Notes: generated by a model not told the origin, from the sequence alone. A DNA stretch of 63,943 nt from an uncultured Alphaproteobacteria bacterium (GCA_905480575.1 CAJQQZ010000016.1:1-63943), one strand, 5' to 3'; shown: positions 26,635 through 36,215, numbered from the stretch's first letter. Numbers and translations are program-made.

Positions 26635-26891
26635 GCGACAAGTCTAACCCGCGAGTAAGGGGAAGCCGTTTTAAGGAGAGCGACTATTTACCGGCACTGT
26701 CGGCGCAAGAGTGGGAAGCCGGGGGCCGAGAAATTTTTGGAGCGATTAGAAACCGCCGCAGAAACGAAATCAAGAAATGGACCGGTCTCGACCTCTTCCA
26801 ATTGGTTTTAACGATTTCATCGCGGATGGCCCTCGTGATTGCCGTCTTGTTCGTTCTGTACATGATTTTGAGGATTTTCTTCATTGATTAG
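26622..26891 (+). CDS. Small single-span membrane protein, coupled to the 25885 gene
   Basis: 89 residues from TTG at 26622, overlapping the previous stop by 13 bases, which suggests translational coupling. The N-terminal 60 residues are charged. A helix near the C-terminus (LVIAVLFVLYMILRIFFI) anchors it with the tail in or just past the membrane. No domain is recognised. The start is uncertain because no ATG is available before the body. Confidence 0.55.
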   Translation: MGDLSDKSNPRVRGSRFKESDYLPALSAQEWEAGGREIFGAIRNRRRNEIKKWTGLDLFQLVLTISSRMALVIAVLFVLYMILRIFFID

Positions 26892-27209
26892 CGGAGACCG
26901 ACTGCAATTGTTTTGATGGAACAAATATCGCGGAATCGGAATGGAAGGCACAGGAGAGTTTCTCTCAAAACTCTGGATTCCTGGATTTTCCGTTAGAGAA
27001 TATCTGGGGGATGTCAGTCTTTGTGCTTCTACGTCCCAAAATCTAAGGCCTCTTAACTCGAAGTTCTGTGAAGGTATCTTATACTCATATAGTGGAACTA
27101 CAGCGTTGATCATCAAACCTGGTGTGACTCAGTTGGCCATTCTGGTTCTTGTTGTTGTCCGCACTCTGTTTAGATAAACACAAGCCACTTCAACCGCAGG
27201 AAACCGATT
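26892..27209. other. Gene-free stretch with a degenerate repeat
   Basis: An open frame here (26941-27177) lacks a Shine-Dalgarno and any family features. Part of it (CTGGATTCCTGGATTTTCCG...GAATATCTGGGG) resembles the GTCAT/GGAATTTTC palindromic repeats, so I leave it as non-coding. Confidence 0.45.
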
Positions 27210-27506
27210 ATGAGCAATGACAACCAACCGCTAGCCGTGCCAACGGTCTTTATTGACAATGAGCGCACTCGCGTCACGGAATGGCGTTTTCCGGTTGGCT
27301 CGCATACAGGTTGGCATCGTCACGAGATGGATTATACGGTTGTTCCCATTATGGACGGTGAGCTGAAGATTGTTGGCCCCGGCGGTGTCGAGACTGTCGC
27401 TGAACTCAAACTGGGTGTGCCTTACTACCGTGACTGTGGTGTTGAACACGATGTTATCAACAACAACGATTTCGAATTCGCCTTTATCGAAGTTGAGATT
27501 AAATAA
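27210..27506 (+). CDS. Small cupin-domain protein
   Basis: 98 residues, a single cupin barrel. Motif 1 is visible as HTGWHRHEMDYTVVPIMDGELKI (two His and a Glu/Asp that could bind metal), and a degenerate motif 2 as YYRDCGVEHDVIN. Small cupins of this sort are dioxygenases, isomerases or ligand sensors; nothing here separates these. It has a weak GCAGGA box and no operon partner. Confidence 0.78.
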   Translation: MSNDNQPLAVPTVFIDNERTRVTEWRFPVGSHTGWHRHEMDYTVVPIMDGELKIVGPGGVETVAELKLGVPYYRDCGVEHDVINNNDFEFAFIEVEIK

Positions 27507-27550
27507 CAGGATTCAGGATAAGGAACTTAGCGGCGTTTTCAAAAGTCGCC

Positions 27551-27590
27551 CCTTTCCCGGAATTTTCGCGAGAAAATATCCGGGATCTCT
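27551..27590. repeat. Palindromic repeat (GGAATTTTCGCGAGAAAATATCC type)
   Basis: CCCGGAATTTTCGCG and CGAGAAAATATCCGGG form a hairpin. Related pieces occur near 8185-8225 and 33905-33950. It lies just after the cupin gene and before the convergent gdh gene. Confidence 0.6.
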
Positions 27591-27705
27591 AAGATGTTTG
27601 AGCCCTATTGTTACCTGGTACCGGGAATTTCCCTTGGAAACACTGAAAAAGGGCAAAGGGCTTTTTTTCCAAATTTCAAGATTAAACAACCTCAAGCATT
27701 AAAGC

Positions 27706-29127
27706 CTATAGCCCCAGTGCCCCGTAGGAGTCTGCGATGCGCTGGATTGAGATGAGATAGGCGGCGGTGCGCAGATCGTCGACTTTGTCATTGGAGCGCC
27801 AGACTTCGTGCATCTGCTGATAGGCTCCGCGCATGGTGTCGTCCAGACCAGATCGGACCAGGGCTAACTCGTCGGCCCCCTGCATGTAATGCAGCTTGAA
27901 TTCGTCCGAGAAACTCTGCCCAGTGATGCGTTCCAACTCGTCGATCAAAATGAGATTGCGGGACTCTTCCTGGCGACGCTGCATGCGGCCAAAGCGGATG
28001 CGTGACAGGTTCTTGACCCATTCGAAGTAAGAGACGGTTACGCCGCCAGCGTTGGCATACATGTCGGGAATGATGACCTTACCCGCGTTGCGCAAGATCT
28101 CGTCCGCGCCTGCCGTGATTGGACCGTTAGCGGCTTCAATTATCAAAGGTGCCTTAATCTTGGCGGCATTCTCGCGCCTAATCACAGCCTCAATGGCGGC
28201 GGGGATAAGAATGTCACAATCTTCCTCAAGAACCAGCGCGCCGTTCTCCTCGAAACGATCGGCGCCTTCGAAACCTTTCACCGTTCCGTGCTCGTCCAAA
28301 TGCGCGCGCAAGGCATCCACGTCTAGGCCATCTTCGCGAACAACCGCACCGCCACGTTCGATGACGGCGGTGATGGGGCACTTGTCTTCTTCGGCTAAGA
28401 ACTTGGCGGCGTGATAGCCCACGTTGCCTAAGCCCTGAACAATCACGCGCTTGCCACGCAGTCCAGCGGTCAGGCCAGTGGTTTTAACGTCGTCTGGATG
28501 GCGGAAGAATTCGCGCAGGGCATATTGCACGCCGCGGCCGGTTGCTTCTGTCCGCCCGCGAATGCCACCCTTGTTCAGCGGCTTGCCGGTTACACAGGCA
28601 TTGGCGTTAAGGTCGGTGGTTTTCATGCGCTTGTATTGATCGGTGATCCAGGCCATCTCTCGCTCGCCGGTGCCCATATCAGGAGCGGGGACGTTCTGAC
28701 TGGGGTTGATCAGGTCGCGTTTGATCAACTCATAGGCAAAGCGGCGCGTGATACGCTCCAGCTCGTCGACTTCCCAGTCATTAGGATTGATCCTAAGACC
28801 ACCCTTGGAACCACCATAAGGAACCTCCACGAGCGCGCATTTGTAAGACATGAGCGCCGCCAGGGCCTCAACCTCGTCCTGGTCGACACCCATGGCAAAA
28901 CGAATGCCGCCTTTGACGGGCTCCGCGTGGTCAGAGTGTACTGATCTATACCCGACGAAGGTGTGAATTGAACCGCGCAGTTTAACGCCAAATCTCACAG
29001 TGTAGGTTGCATTGCAAACACGAATCTTCTCCTCTAGGCCCGGCGCTAGGTCTAGCAATTGCGCAGCCTTAGAAAACATCAAATTTACGGATTGACGGAA
29101 GGACGGTTCGGTGGCGGGATTGGACAT
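27706..29127 (-). CDS. Glu/Leu/Phe/Val dehydrogenase family, glutamate dehydrogenase type
   Basis: 473 residues. KGGIRFA (K72) and the catalytic-lysine motif VPYGGSKGGLR (K108) are intact. GKRVIVQGLGNVGYHAAKFL is the NAD-binding fold and ITAGADEILR is in place. It most likely interconverts glutamate with 2-oxoglutarate and ammonia, linking the amino-acid genes around it to central metabolism. Whether it is NAD- or NADP-specific cannot be read with confidence. It converges on the cupin gene. Confidence 0.9.
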   Translation of the reverse strand: MSNPATEPSFRQSVNLMFSKAAQLLDLAPGLEEKIRVCNATYTVRFGVKLRGSIHTFVGYRSVHSDHAEPVKGGIRFAMGVDQDEVEALAALMSYKCALVEVPYGGSKGGLRINPNDWEVDELERITRRFAYELIKRDLINPSQNVPAPDMGTGEREMAWITDQYKRMKTTDLNANACVTGKPLNKGGIRGRTEATGRGVQYALREFFRHPDDVKTTGLTAGLRGKRVIVQGLGNVGYHAAKFLAEEDKCPITAVIERGGAVVREDGLDVDALRAHLDEHGTVKGFEGADRFEENGALVLEEDCDILIPAAIEAVIRRENAAKIKAPLIIEAANGPITAGADEILRNAGKVIIPDMYANAGGVTVSYFEWVKNLSRIRFGRMQRRQEESRNLILIDELERITGQSFSDEFKLHYMQGADELALVRSGLDDTMRGAYQQMHEVWRSNDKVDDLRTAAYLISIQRIADSYGALGL

Positions 29128-29263
29128 AAAAGTCTCCTGTTTCTGAGTCGTCGTAGAGTCAGCCTAAAGCTTTAGCGTTAAAGGTCAAGCAGGCCTTGCT
29201 TTTCAGGGGGTGAAGCGTCATAAGCAGGACAATCCCAACCATTTGAAAAAATTGCGCATTTCG

Positions 29264-29926
29264 ATGATTACCTCGACAACTGAAGACTGTATCCAAAGCC
29301 TTTTATCTGCAATCAAAGCAGCGGCTCGTTCCGAAGATCCTTATCGCCATTGGATCGTTAAAAGCTGTTTTCCAGAAGACGTGCGCGCAGCCATGTTGGA
29401 AATGCCGTTTCCGGTTCCAGAGCTTGGTGGTGAATCAGGCCGACGTGAGATTCATAACAAGACCCGCAATTACTTCGATAGCGAGAACTATAGCGAACAC
29501 AAAGTTTGTCAGCTTGTGTCGGATGCCTTTCAATCAAAGGAAGTGATCGACTGTATTCAGGAATCATTTGGCCTCGACCTGTCTGGCACTTTCCTTCGCC
29601 TGGAATATGCACAAGACGGCGATGGTTTCTGGTTGGAACCACACACGGATTTGGGTGTTAAAAGGTACACTATGCTGTTGTACCTATCGGATGAAGCAGG
29701 CCACGAGAACCTCGGCACTGATATCTACAGCGATGCGGATACCCATCATTCCGCGCCTGCATTCATTTCGAATTCTGCGTTGGTTTTTGTGCCCGCCGAC
29801 AATACCTGGCATGGCTTTGAAAAACGCGAGATCCCAGGTGTGCGCAAATCCTTGATCATCAACTACGTAACATCAGATTGGCGCGCGAAAGAGCAGTTGG
29901 TTTTTGCTGACCAGGTGGTTGCTTAA
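29264..29926 (+). CDS. 2-oxoglutarate/Fe(II)-dependent oxygenase
   Basis: About 220 residues from the ATG at 29264; a GTG 18 codons earlier (29210) is an alternative with equally poor ribosome signals. EPHTDLG supplies the H-x-D pair, and TWHGFEKREIPGVRKSLIINYV the distal His and the 2OG-binding Arg of the double-stranded beta helix. It belongs to the 2OG-Fe(II) prolyl-hydroxylase-like superfamily. The substrate is unknown. The gene for a PLP decarboxylase follows after 37 bases, probably in one transcript. Confidence 0.75.
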   Translation: MITSTTEDCIQSLLSAIKAAARSEDPYRHWIVKSCFPEDVRAAMLEMPFPVPELGGESGRREIHNKTRNYFDSENYSEHKVCQLVSDAFQSKEVIDCIQESFGLDLSGTFLRLEYAQDGDGFWLEPHTDLGVKRYTMLLYLSDEAGHENLGTDIYSDADTHHSAPAFISNSALVFVPADNTWHGFEKREIPGVRKSLIINYVTSDWRAKEQLVFADQVVA

Positions 29927-29963
29927 CAGATCGGTGTCTTGAGCGCTTGCCCTTACACAAGAC

Positions 29964-31289
29964 ATGAAATTTGACACAACAACGATTGACGATCTAGCCG
30001 CAGCCCTCATCGGTGAGTTGAAGGCGGTTTATGCGGGTGTTCAGCCTGTCGGTGAAGGTCTGATGGCGGTTCCGAATATCGCGAAGCAGGGTAGGGCGGC
30101 GCCGGCGATTGCTACTCTTTGGCGCGAAATCGTACAGCATTCTTCGCACCTGGCTTCACCGCTTGCCATGGGACACATGGATACCGCTCCGCACCCGGTC
30201 GCGGCCATGACCGACGCACTGGTTTCCGCACTCAACAACAACATGCTGTTTCATGAGCTGTCGCCGTTGGCAAGCCAGATCGAGGCGCAACTGGTCGCCT
30301 TTATGGCTGAGCAGCTAGGGCTGAAAGAAGACACAACCGGCACCTTCGTTTCGGGCGGCAGTCTCGCTAATCTGACCGCTCTCTTCGCGGCCTGTGGTGG
30401 TTATGCAAAAGCGGGAGAGAGCCGGGCGGACATTCGTGTTGTTGTCCCTGAGAACGCCCATGCCTCGATTAAGAAAGCTGTTGCCGTCTTGGGCCTAGGG
30501 CCAGATCAAATCATTGTCCCGCCCAGCGATGAGCAGGGTCGGTTGTTGCCTCAGGCCTTGGACGACTGCCTGAACCAGCTTCAGGGAAAGCGCAAAATTG
30601 TGGTCGCCAATCTAGGCTCAACCATCCATGGCGCGGTGGATGATATCCAGTCGCTGGGCTCTATCGCAAAACGTCATGAGGCCTGGTTTCATGTGGATGC
30701 CGTCTACGGCGCAGCCTTAGCCTTCTGCGAAAAACACCGCGACTTGATCGCAGGCTTGGACATTGCGGATTCTGTCGTCGCTGGTCCGCAAAAATGGATG
30801 TACGCGCCGCGTCTCTCGTCCATGGTCTTTATGAAAGATCCTGTGGTGTTTGAGGAGGCGTTGGGAATGGCGCTGCCCTATTCGGTGAGCGGCGAGGAGC
30901 ACCGTGGCCAATGGGGCATTCAGGGATCCAGGCGTGCTGACGCTGTGACGCTGTGGATGACTTTGCAAGCCATGGGCAGCGAAGGGATTGGAGCCATTGT
31001 CGACCGTTCTATCGATCTGACCGGCGAGTTCAACGCTATCTTGGCAGATTCAGCAGACTTTGAGCCGAGCCACTCGCCCGATTTAAACCTGCAATGCTTC
31101 CGGGTCAAAGGCGGCCTTGACTCTGATCGTATGCAGGCAGCACACAAGGCTCTCACCCAAGCGGGTGGCCCCTGGGTTTCCCTATCAAACTGGCGCGGCG
31201 AACTCCTGTTCCGCACGGTTCTCCTGTCCCCTGGCACGGGCGCGCATGATCTAGAAGATTTGCTGCGAGATTTGGGCACTTTAACTTGA
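29964..31289 (+). CDS. Second group II PLP-dependent decarboxylase
   Basis: 441 residues. K277 in VAGPQKWMY is the PLP lysine. FVSGGSLANLTALFAACGG, NAHASIKKAV and WFHVDAVYG are the other family motifs. It differs considerably from the 23032 enzyme, so substrates probably differ; aspartate, glutamate, diaminobutyrate or an aromatic acid are all possible. It sits 37 bases after a 2OG oxygenase gene, so the pair may act on one amino acid, for example decarboxylation with hydroxylation. That is inference. Confidence 0.85.
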   Translation: MKFDTTTIDDLAAALIGELKAVYAGVQPVGEGLMAVPNIAKQGRAAPAIATLWREIVQHSSHLASPLAMGHMDTAPHPVAAMTDALVSALNNNMLFHELSPLASQIEAQLVAFMAEQLGLKEDTTGTFVSGGSLANLTALFAACGGYAKAGESRADIRVVVPENAHASIKKAVAVLGLGPDQIIVPPSDEQGRLLPQALDDCLNQLQGKRKIVVANLGSTIHGAVDDIQSLGSIAKRHEAWFHVDAVYGAALAFCEKHRDLIAGLDIADSVVAGPQKWMYAPRLSSMVFMKDPVVFEEALGMALPYSVSGEEHRGQWGIQGSRRADAVTLWMTLQAMGSEGIGAIVDRSIDLTGEFNAILADSADFEPSHSPDLNLQCFRVKGGLDSDRMQAAHKALTQAGGPWVSLSNWRGELLFRTVLLSPGTGAHDLEDLLRDLGTLT

Positions 31290-31437
31290 TGTTAGTGTGA
31301 AGCTAAGATCAAGTTAGAGGGTTAAGTTGATCTTACGGGATTTTTGTCTTTCGTTTGTTCCCATTTCCAGTACTTGACCCTCGTAGTTTTCACTCTAGCC
31401 TCTTTAGAGTAGCGCAAAACATAAGGAGGAAGAGTTT

Positions 31438-32259
31438 ATGTGTGATCATTGCTGTATTGAATCAGTCAAAGAGAGAATGTTGAGCAGGCGGCATCTGTTT
31501 ACGGGCGCGGCTGCGGTGGCGGCGACGGCGGCTGCGGCATCCGTTGTGAACACTGCACCCGCGATAGCCGCGGGCCATGGTGGACCCAAGGATCTAACGC
31601 ACGAGCTGCATCACGATTTCCCAACCTATTTTGGTGCACCGGGTTTTACGTCGACCCAGAAGTTTAACTTTGCTCAACATGGCTTTAACTTGAATGAGTG
31701 GACGGTGAATGAACACACCGGTACCCACATGGATGCACCGTTGCACTTCTCGGCGGACGGCCAGTCGGTGGCGGAAATTCCAATCGAGAGCTTGGTCGTG
31801 CCTTTGTCCATCGTCGATATCGCAAGCCGGGCGCAGGATAATGCCGACACCGAAGTCACACCTGACGACATCAAAGCCTGGAAGGCGGCTAACGGAGACC
31901 TGCCAGCTGGTGGTTGCGTCGCCATGCATTCTGGCTGGGGCGTGCATGTGAACTCTGACAAATTCCGCAATGCCGACGGTGACGGTAAAATGCACTTTCC
32001 GGGCTTCCACAAAGAAGCAACACAGATGCTGATCGAAGATGGCAACACCATTGGGATGGCTGTCGATACGCTGTCACTGGACTATGGCTTGTCTGGTGAT
32101 TTCGCCACGCACTACGCTTGGTTACCGACCAATCGTTGGGGGCTGGAAAATGTTGCTAACCTGGATAAGCTCCCGGCTTCCGGCGCAACTTTAGTTGTCG
32201 GAGCGCCCAAGGTTAGGGGTGGCACCGGCGGCCCATGCAGGTTGATCGCATTAACCTGA
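31438..32259 (+). CDS. Tat-exported cyclase family (kynurenine formamidase-like) hydrolase
   Basis: 273 residues. A strong AAGGAGGA box precedes the ATG. SRRHLFTGAAAVAATAAAA is a twin-arginine export signal. The metal-binding motif EHTGTHMDAPLHF (HxGTHxDxPxHF) and AMHSGWGVH mark the cyclase/formamidase (KynB-like) fold with a divalent metal. It acts in the periplasm, so a role in cytosolic tryptophan breakdown is unlikely; an amide or lactone substrate is more likely. It is monocistronic and followed by the serC leader. Confidence 0.88.
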   Translation: MCDHCCIESVKERMLSRRHLFTGAAAVAATAAAASVVNTAPAIAAGHGGPKDLTHELHHDFPTYFGAPGFTSTQKFNFAQHGFNLNEWTVNEHTGTHMDAPLHFSADGQSVAEIPIESLVVPLSIVDIASRAQDNADTEVTPDDIKAWKAANGDLPAGGCVAMHSGWGVHVNSDKFRNADGDGKMHFPGFHKEATQMLIEDGNTIGMAVDTLSLDYGLSGDFATHYAWLPTNRWGLENVANLDKLPASGATLVVGAPKVRGGTGGPCRLIALT

Positions 32260-32348
32260 CAGTTTGGAACGTCAAGCCTACTATATCTTCTAGTTGTAAA
32301 GCGAAAAAGATTTTGTAGTTTGTAATGAGCGCGTAAGAATGGATGCGT

Positions 32349-32424
32349 GTTTTCCGTTGCCTCCAACCTCGTAACGGAAAAAAAGCCTGAGAAGAGGTGT
32401 CTCACTTTTTCTCGGGCTTTTTAT
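32349..32424 (+). ncRNA. Candidate serC leader RNA: hairpin plus intrinsic terminator
   Basis: A perfect 9-bp stem (TTTTCCGTT at 32350, AACGGAAAA at 32373) encloses a loop reading GCCTCCAACCTCGT. Three bases later a second stem (GCCTGAGAA with TTCTCGGGC) runs into TTTTT, an intrinsic terminator. This sits 168 bases before the serC start. The serC RNA motif described from alphaproteobacteria lies exactly here, upstream of serC-serA. I assign it by position and shape, not by a covariance model. It also ends the 31438 transcript. Confidence 0.6.
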
Positions 32425-32592
32425 TTCTCAAACTTTTTGATTCCCAGGCCTTTTGATTCCGAGCCAACAAAACAAAAACGACCACAATTTACCTTTTTGC
32501 GAAATAGAGCTTGCCTTCCTCCTCTCTCCCTTTATGTTCGTTGGTGGGACACCCCTCCCCAACGAGGGGCATATATCTGTGAGGATACCACT

Positions 32593-33792
32593 GTGAATAA
32601 GATGACGAACCCTGCCGCGAATGCGGTGGGACCGGACACGCGTCCGTTGAACCCACGCTTTTCTTCGGGGCCTTGCACCAAGCCACCAACGTGGAACTTG
32701 GATGCTCTCAGCAAAGCCTGGTTGGGACGCTCCCACCGCGCGGCAGAGGGCAAAGCCAGATTGAAACTGGCGATCGATCTCACCCATGAAATTTTGGAAC
32801 TGCCAGAGGATTATTTGGTTGGTGTCGTGCCAGCTTCTGATACCGGTGCCGTTGAAATGGCGCTCTGGTCCTTGCTGGGTGAGCGGTCCGTTGAAATGCT
32901 TTCCTGGGAGTCTTTTGGTTCCGGTTGGGTGACGGATGTCGTCAAACAATTGAAGCTTGAAGGCGTTACACATCACCATGCGGACTATGGCCACCTGCCA
33001 GACTTGAGCGCGGTGAACTTCGACAACGATGTCGTCTTTACCTGGAACGGTACGACCTCTGGTGTGCGAGTGCCAAATGGCGATTTTATTCCCGCCGACC
33101 GTAAAGGCCTGACTATCTGTGATGCGACATCGGCTGCTTTTGCGCAGAAGCTCGACTGGGACAAGATCGATGTCGGCACTTTCTCTTGGCAGAAGGTGTT
33201 GGGCGGGGAAGCCGCGCATGGCATGCTGGTGCTGTCACCGCGCGCTGTTGAACGCCTGGAAAGCTACACGCCGCCATGGCCTTTGCCGAAGATTTTCCGT
33301 CTGACGAAAGCCGGTAAACTGAACCGCTCCATCTTTGACGGAGCGACGATCAACACGCCGTCCATGCTTTGTGTTGAGGACTATCTGCATGCCCTAAAAT
33401 GGGCGCAGTCCCTCGGCGGATTACAGGGCTTGATCGCGCGTGCCGATGCTAACCTTGCAGCCGTCAAAGGCTTTGTTGAACAGCGCGATTGGATTGAATT
33501 TCTCGCCGTAGATCCCGCGACTTACTCGAACACCTCGGTCTGTTTGAAGATCGTCGATGCGCGTGTTCTGGCTCTGCTGGAGAAAGAGCAGGCGGCTTTT
33601 GCAAAAGGTTTGGCGAAACGCTTGGAAACTGAAGGTGTCGCCTTTGATATTGGTGCTTACCGCGACGCTCCTCCTGGCCTCAGGATCTGGACCGGCTCGA
33701 CGGTGGAGACCGCTGATGTGGCGGCGCTCATGCCCTGGCTCGATTGGGCGTTTTCGCTTCAGCTTGAGGAAATTTCCTCGTCAGCGGCATAA
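32593..33792 (+). CDS. serC: Phosphoserine aminotransferase
   Basis: 399 residues from GTG at 32593 (GAGG eight bases before); an ATG three codons later is possible, and the longer open frame upstream runs through the leader hairpins. [46 protein letters not shown] and the PLP-lysine region [19 protein letters not shown] mark the alphaproteobacterial SerC type. It converts 3-phosphohydroxypyruvate and glutamate to phosphoserine. serA follows after 190 bases that hold a palindromic repeat, so co-transcription is likely but may be modulated. Confidence 0.93.
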   Translation: MNKMTNPAANAVGPDTRPLNPRFSSGPCTKPPTWNLDALSKAWLGRSHRAAEGKARLKLAIDLTHEILELPEDYLVGVVPASDTGAVEMALWSLLGERSVEMLSWESFGSGWVTDVVKQLKLEGVTHHHADYGHLPDLSAVNFDNDVVFTWNGTTSGVRVPNGDFIPADRKGLTICDATSAAFAQKLDWDKIDVGTFSWQKVLGGEAAHGMLVLSPRAVERLESYTPPWPLPKIFRLTKAGKLNRSIFDGATINTPSMLCVEDYLHALKWAQSLGGLQGLIARADANLAAVKGFVEQRDWIEFLAVDPATYSNTSVCLKIVDARVLALLEKEQAAFAKGLAKRLETEGVAFDIGAYRDAPPGLRIWTGSTVETADVAALMPWLDWAFSLQLEEISSSAA

Positions 33793-33800
33793 CTCACACC

Positions 33801-33951
33801 CCGTCATCCCCGCCAAGCAAAGCGCGAGCGGGGATCTTTGACAGATATTACACGAGAAGCTGAAAGAGTTTCTCGAAGCTAAATTAGATACAAACCTACT
33901 TTCAGAAGAGATCCCTGATATTTTTGCTCCACAAAAATTCTGGGATGACAA
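33801..33951. repeat. GTCAT-type palindromic repeat between serC and serA
   Basis: CCGTCATCCCCGCCAAGC at one end and CTGATATTTTTGCTCCACAA...TTCTGGGATGACA at the other are inverted ends; the first half has its own GCGAGCGGGGAT hairpin. A half copy of the second end is at about 13073-13128. Confidence 0.6.
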
Positions 33952-33982
33952 GAGAGAAGTAATTCGCAAAGGAACCGCCAGC

Positions 33983-35599
33983 ATGGCAACCGAAACAAAT
34001 CAAACAAGAAAACCCCGAGTTCTCGTTTCAGACAAACTCAGTGAAACCGCCGTCCAGATCTTCCGCGACAAGGGCATTGATGTGACATTTGAACCTGATC
34101 TGGGCAAAGACAAGGACGCGTTGCGCCTGGCGATCAAAGACTACGACGGTCTTGCCATCCGCTCTGCCACCAAAGCGACCGAGAAATTGTTGCAAGCCGC
34201 CGACAATCTCAAGGTCATCGGGCGCGCCGGTATCGGTGTCGATAATGTTGACCTGAAGGCCGCGTCCCGCAAAGGCGTGATCGTCATGAACACTCCCTTT
34301 GGCAATTCCATCACGACAGCGGAACATGCCATCACGCTGATGATGTCAGTCGCGCGCCAGATCCCGGAAGCTAGCCAATCCACCCACGCTGGCAAGTGGG
34401 AAAAGTCCAAGTTTATGGGGGTCGAGCTGACCAACAAGACGCTCGGACTGATCGGCTGTGGTAACATCGGAACCATCGTTGCCGACCGCGCTCAGGGGCT
34501 GAAGATGAAGGTCTTGGCCTATGATCCCTTCCTTTCTCAGGAGCGCGCGGACAAGCTCGGCGTGACCAAGGTCGAGCTGGAGGACTTGTTCCCAGCGGCG
34601 GACTTCATCACGCTGCACGTACCCTTGACCGATAAAACCCGCGGCATTATCTCCGCAGATGCTATCAAGCAGATGAAGGACGGTGTCAGGGTTATCAACT
34701 GTGCCCGTGGCGGCTTGGTGGACGAGGCTGCTTTGGCTGCTGCCCTCAAGGCTGGCAAGGTTGCTGGCGCTGGCTTCGATGTCTTTGAGACCGAACCTGC
34801 TACTGAAAGCCCACTGTTCAACCTGCCCAACGTGGTTTGCACCCCTCATCTGGGCGCGGCGACCAAAGAAGCGCAGGAAAATGTAGCGGTACAGGTCGCT
34901 GAACAAATGTCCGACTACTTGCTGAACGGTGCCGTCACCAACGCCATCAACATGCCCTCCATCACGGCGGAAGAAGCACCGGTTCTCTCACCCTTCGTCA
35001 AACTGGCAGGCTACCTCGGTGCCTTCGTCGGACAAATGACGGAAGACCCGATCAAGGCGATCAATCTGACCTATGATGGTGCCGTGGCGGACATGAACAC
35101 CCGGGCGCTTAACTCATCTGCTGTCGCTGGAGTGATCGCGGCTCAGTTGCCAGACGTGAACATGGTCTCCGCACCAGTGGTGGCCGAGGAGCGGGGTATC
35201 AAGGTCTCAACCACGACCCAGTCTCGCTCTGGGGTGTTTGAAACCTACATCAAGCTGACCGTGACCACTGACAAAGCCGAGCGTTCAATTGCGGGCACGG
35301 TATTCTCTGATGGCAAACCGCGGTTTATCCAGATCAAAGGCATCAACATGGACGCTGAGATTGGACCGCATATGCTCTACACCACGAACAATGACGTGCC
35401 GGGTATCATCGGCGCGTTGGGAACCGTTCTGGGCGGCGCTAAGGTCAATATCGCCAACTTCCACCTTGGCCGCGCCGAGCAGGGTGGTGAGGCGATTGCT
35501 TTGCTCTACGTCGACCAGGGCGTGAGCGCGGCGACAGTGCAGGAGCTGCAAAACACCGGTTTGTTCCAGCAGGTCAAGCCATTGACGTTTGACGTTTGA
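33983..35599 (+). CDS. serA: D-3-phosphoglycerate dehydrogenase
   Basis: 538 residues, the long form with an intervening domain and a C-terminal ACT domain (about 460-538, GIIGALGTVLGGAKVNIANFHLGR). IGRAGIGVDNVDLKAAS, the NAD fold GLIGCGNIGTIVADRA, ARGGLVDEAALAAAL and the catalytic His in CTPHLGAATKEAQENVA are all present. It makes 3-phosphohydroxypyruvate, the first step of serine synthesis, and the ACT domain usually gives serine feedback. A GAAGTAA...AAAGGA box lies before the ATG. Confidence 0.96.
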   Translation: MATETNQTRKPRVLVSDKLSETAVQIFRDKGIDVTFEPDLGKDKDALRLAIKDYDGLAIRSATKATEKLLQAADNLKVIGRAGIGVDNVDLKAASRKGVIVMNTPFGNSITTAEHAITLMMSVARQIPEASQSTHAGKWEKSKFMGVELTNKTLGLIGCGNIGTIVADRAQGLKMKVLAYDPFLSQERADKLGVTKVELEDLFPAADFITLHVPLTDKTRGIISADAIKQMKDGVRVINCARGGLVDEAALAAALKAGKVAGAGFDVFETEPATESPLFNLPNVVCTPHLGAATKEAQENVAVQVAEQMSDYLLNGAVTNAINMPSITAEEAPVLSPFVKLAGYLGAFVGQMTEDPIKAINLTYDGAVADMNTRALNSSAVAGVIAAQLPDVNMVSAPVVAEERGIKVSTTTQSRSGVFETYIKLTVTTDKAERSIAGTVFSDGKPRFIQIKGINMDAEIGPHMLYTTNNDVPGIIGALGTVLGGAKVNIANFHLGRAEQGGEAIALLYVDQGVSAATVQELQNTGLFQQVKPLTFDV

Positions 35600-35630
35600 T
35601 TGCCAGGCTTGAATTCTTTCTAATCTCTCA

Positions 35631-35724
35631 ATGTCATCCCCGCCTTGAGCGGGGATCTCTTTTTTCCACAAGAAAGATTGTGACAGTACAAACAAAGATC
35701 CCCGCTCAAGGCGGGGATGACAAT
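35631..35724. repeat. GTCAT-type palindromic repeat after serA
   Basis: GTCATCCCCGCCTTGAGCGG and CCGCTCAAGGCGGGGATGAC are perfect inverted ends with about 45 bases between. It can serve as a bidirectional hairpin between serA and the convergent ridA-like gene. Confidence 0.85.
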
Positions 35725-35797
35725 GGAGTCTGCAATCAAGGATCTTTCTGGATCTGCTCGGGGAGTGTTCCAGGATGATCCAAACGTGCGACGGTGC

Positions 35798-36154
35798 TTA
35801 AGCAGCCGCGATCACACCAATCTCAACTGTAAAGGCAGGTGTCGCGAGACGAGGAGACTCAACACAGGCACGGCAAGGGGCGTTGCCTTCAGGAACCCAA
35901 GCATCCCAAACCGCGTTCATCTCAGCAAAGTCATCCATAGAGCAAAGCCAGATGGTTGCAGACAGGATCTTTGACTTGTCACTGCCCGCTTCGGCTAGCA
36001 AGCTGTCGATGGTGTCCAGGATGTCCTGCGTTTGTGCCGCGACTGACTGGCCGCCCGTGTTCTGACCAACCTGACCCGCAAGGTAGACTGTGTTGCCGTG
36101 AACGACGGATTGGCTCATGCGCTGGTTAGTGTGGCGGCGTGTGATATCTGACAT
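35798..36154 (-). CDS. RidA/YjgF family enamine-imine deaminase
   Basis: 118 residues from the ATG at 36154 (AGGGAAAG box); the longer open frame upstream passes through a palindromic repeat. VVHGNTVYLAGQVG, the helix QTQDILDTIDSLLAEAG and the end NAPCRACVESPRLATPAFTVEIGVIAA, with the conserved Arg, are RidA-family hallmarks. Such proteins clear reactive enamines from PLP enzymes, which suits the many PLP enzymes nearby. This family branch is not the archetypal RidA, so the substrate is open. Confidence 0.85.
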   Translation of the reverse strand: MSDITRRHTNQRMSQSVVHGNTVYLAGQVGQNTGGQSVAAQTQDILDTIDSLLAEAGSDKSKILSATIWLCSMDDFAEMNAVWDAWVPEGNAPCRACVESPRLATPAFTVEIGVIAAA

Positions 36155-36215
36155 GGTTCTTTCCCTTTTGTTTAGAAGATTTGCAGTCTCTTTATCTGAA
36201 AGGGCAATCTTTCTC

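Noticed and set aside
26941-27177. 78-codon open frame
   Set aside because: No ribosome site or family signal, and part of it resembles a palindromic repeat.
32428-33219. Long minus-strand open frame (263 codons)
   Set aside because: It is antisense to serC and the translation is rich in Arg/Trp/His as expected of a shadow frame.
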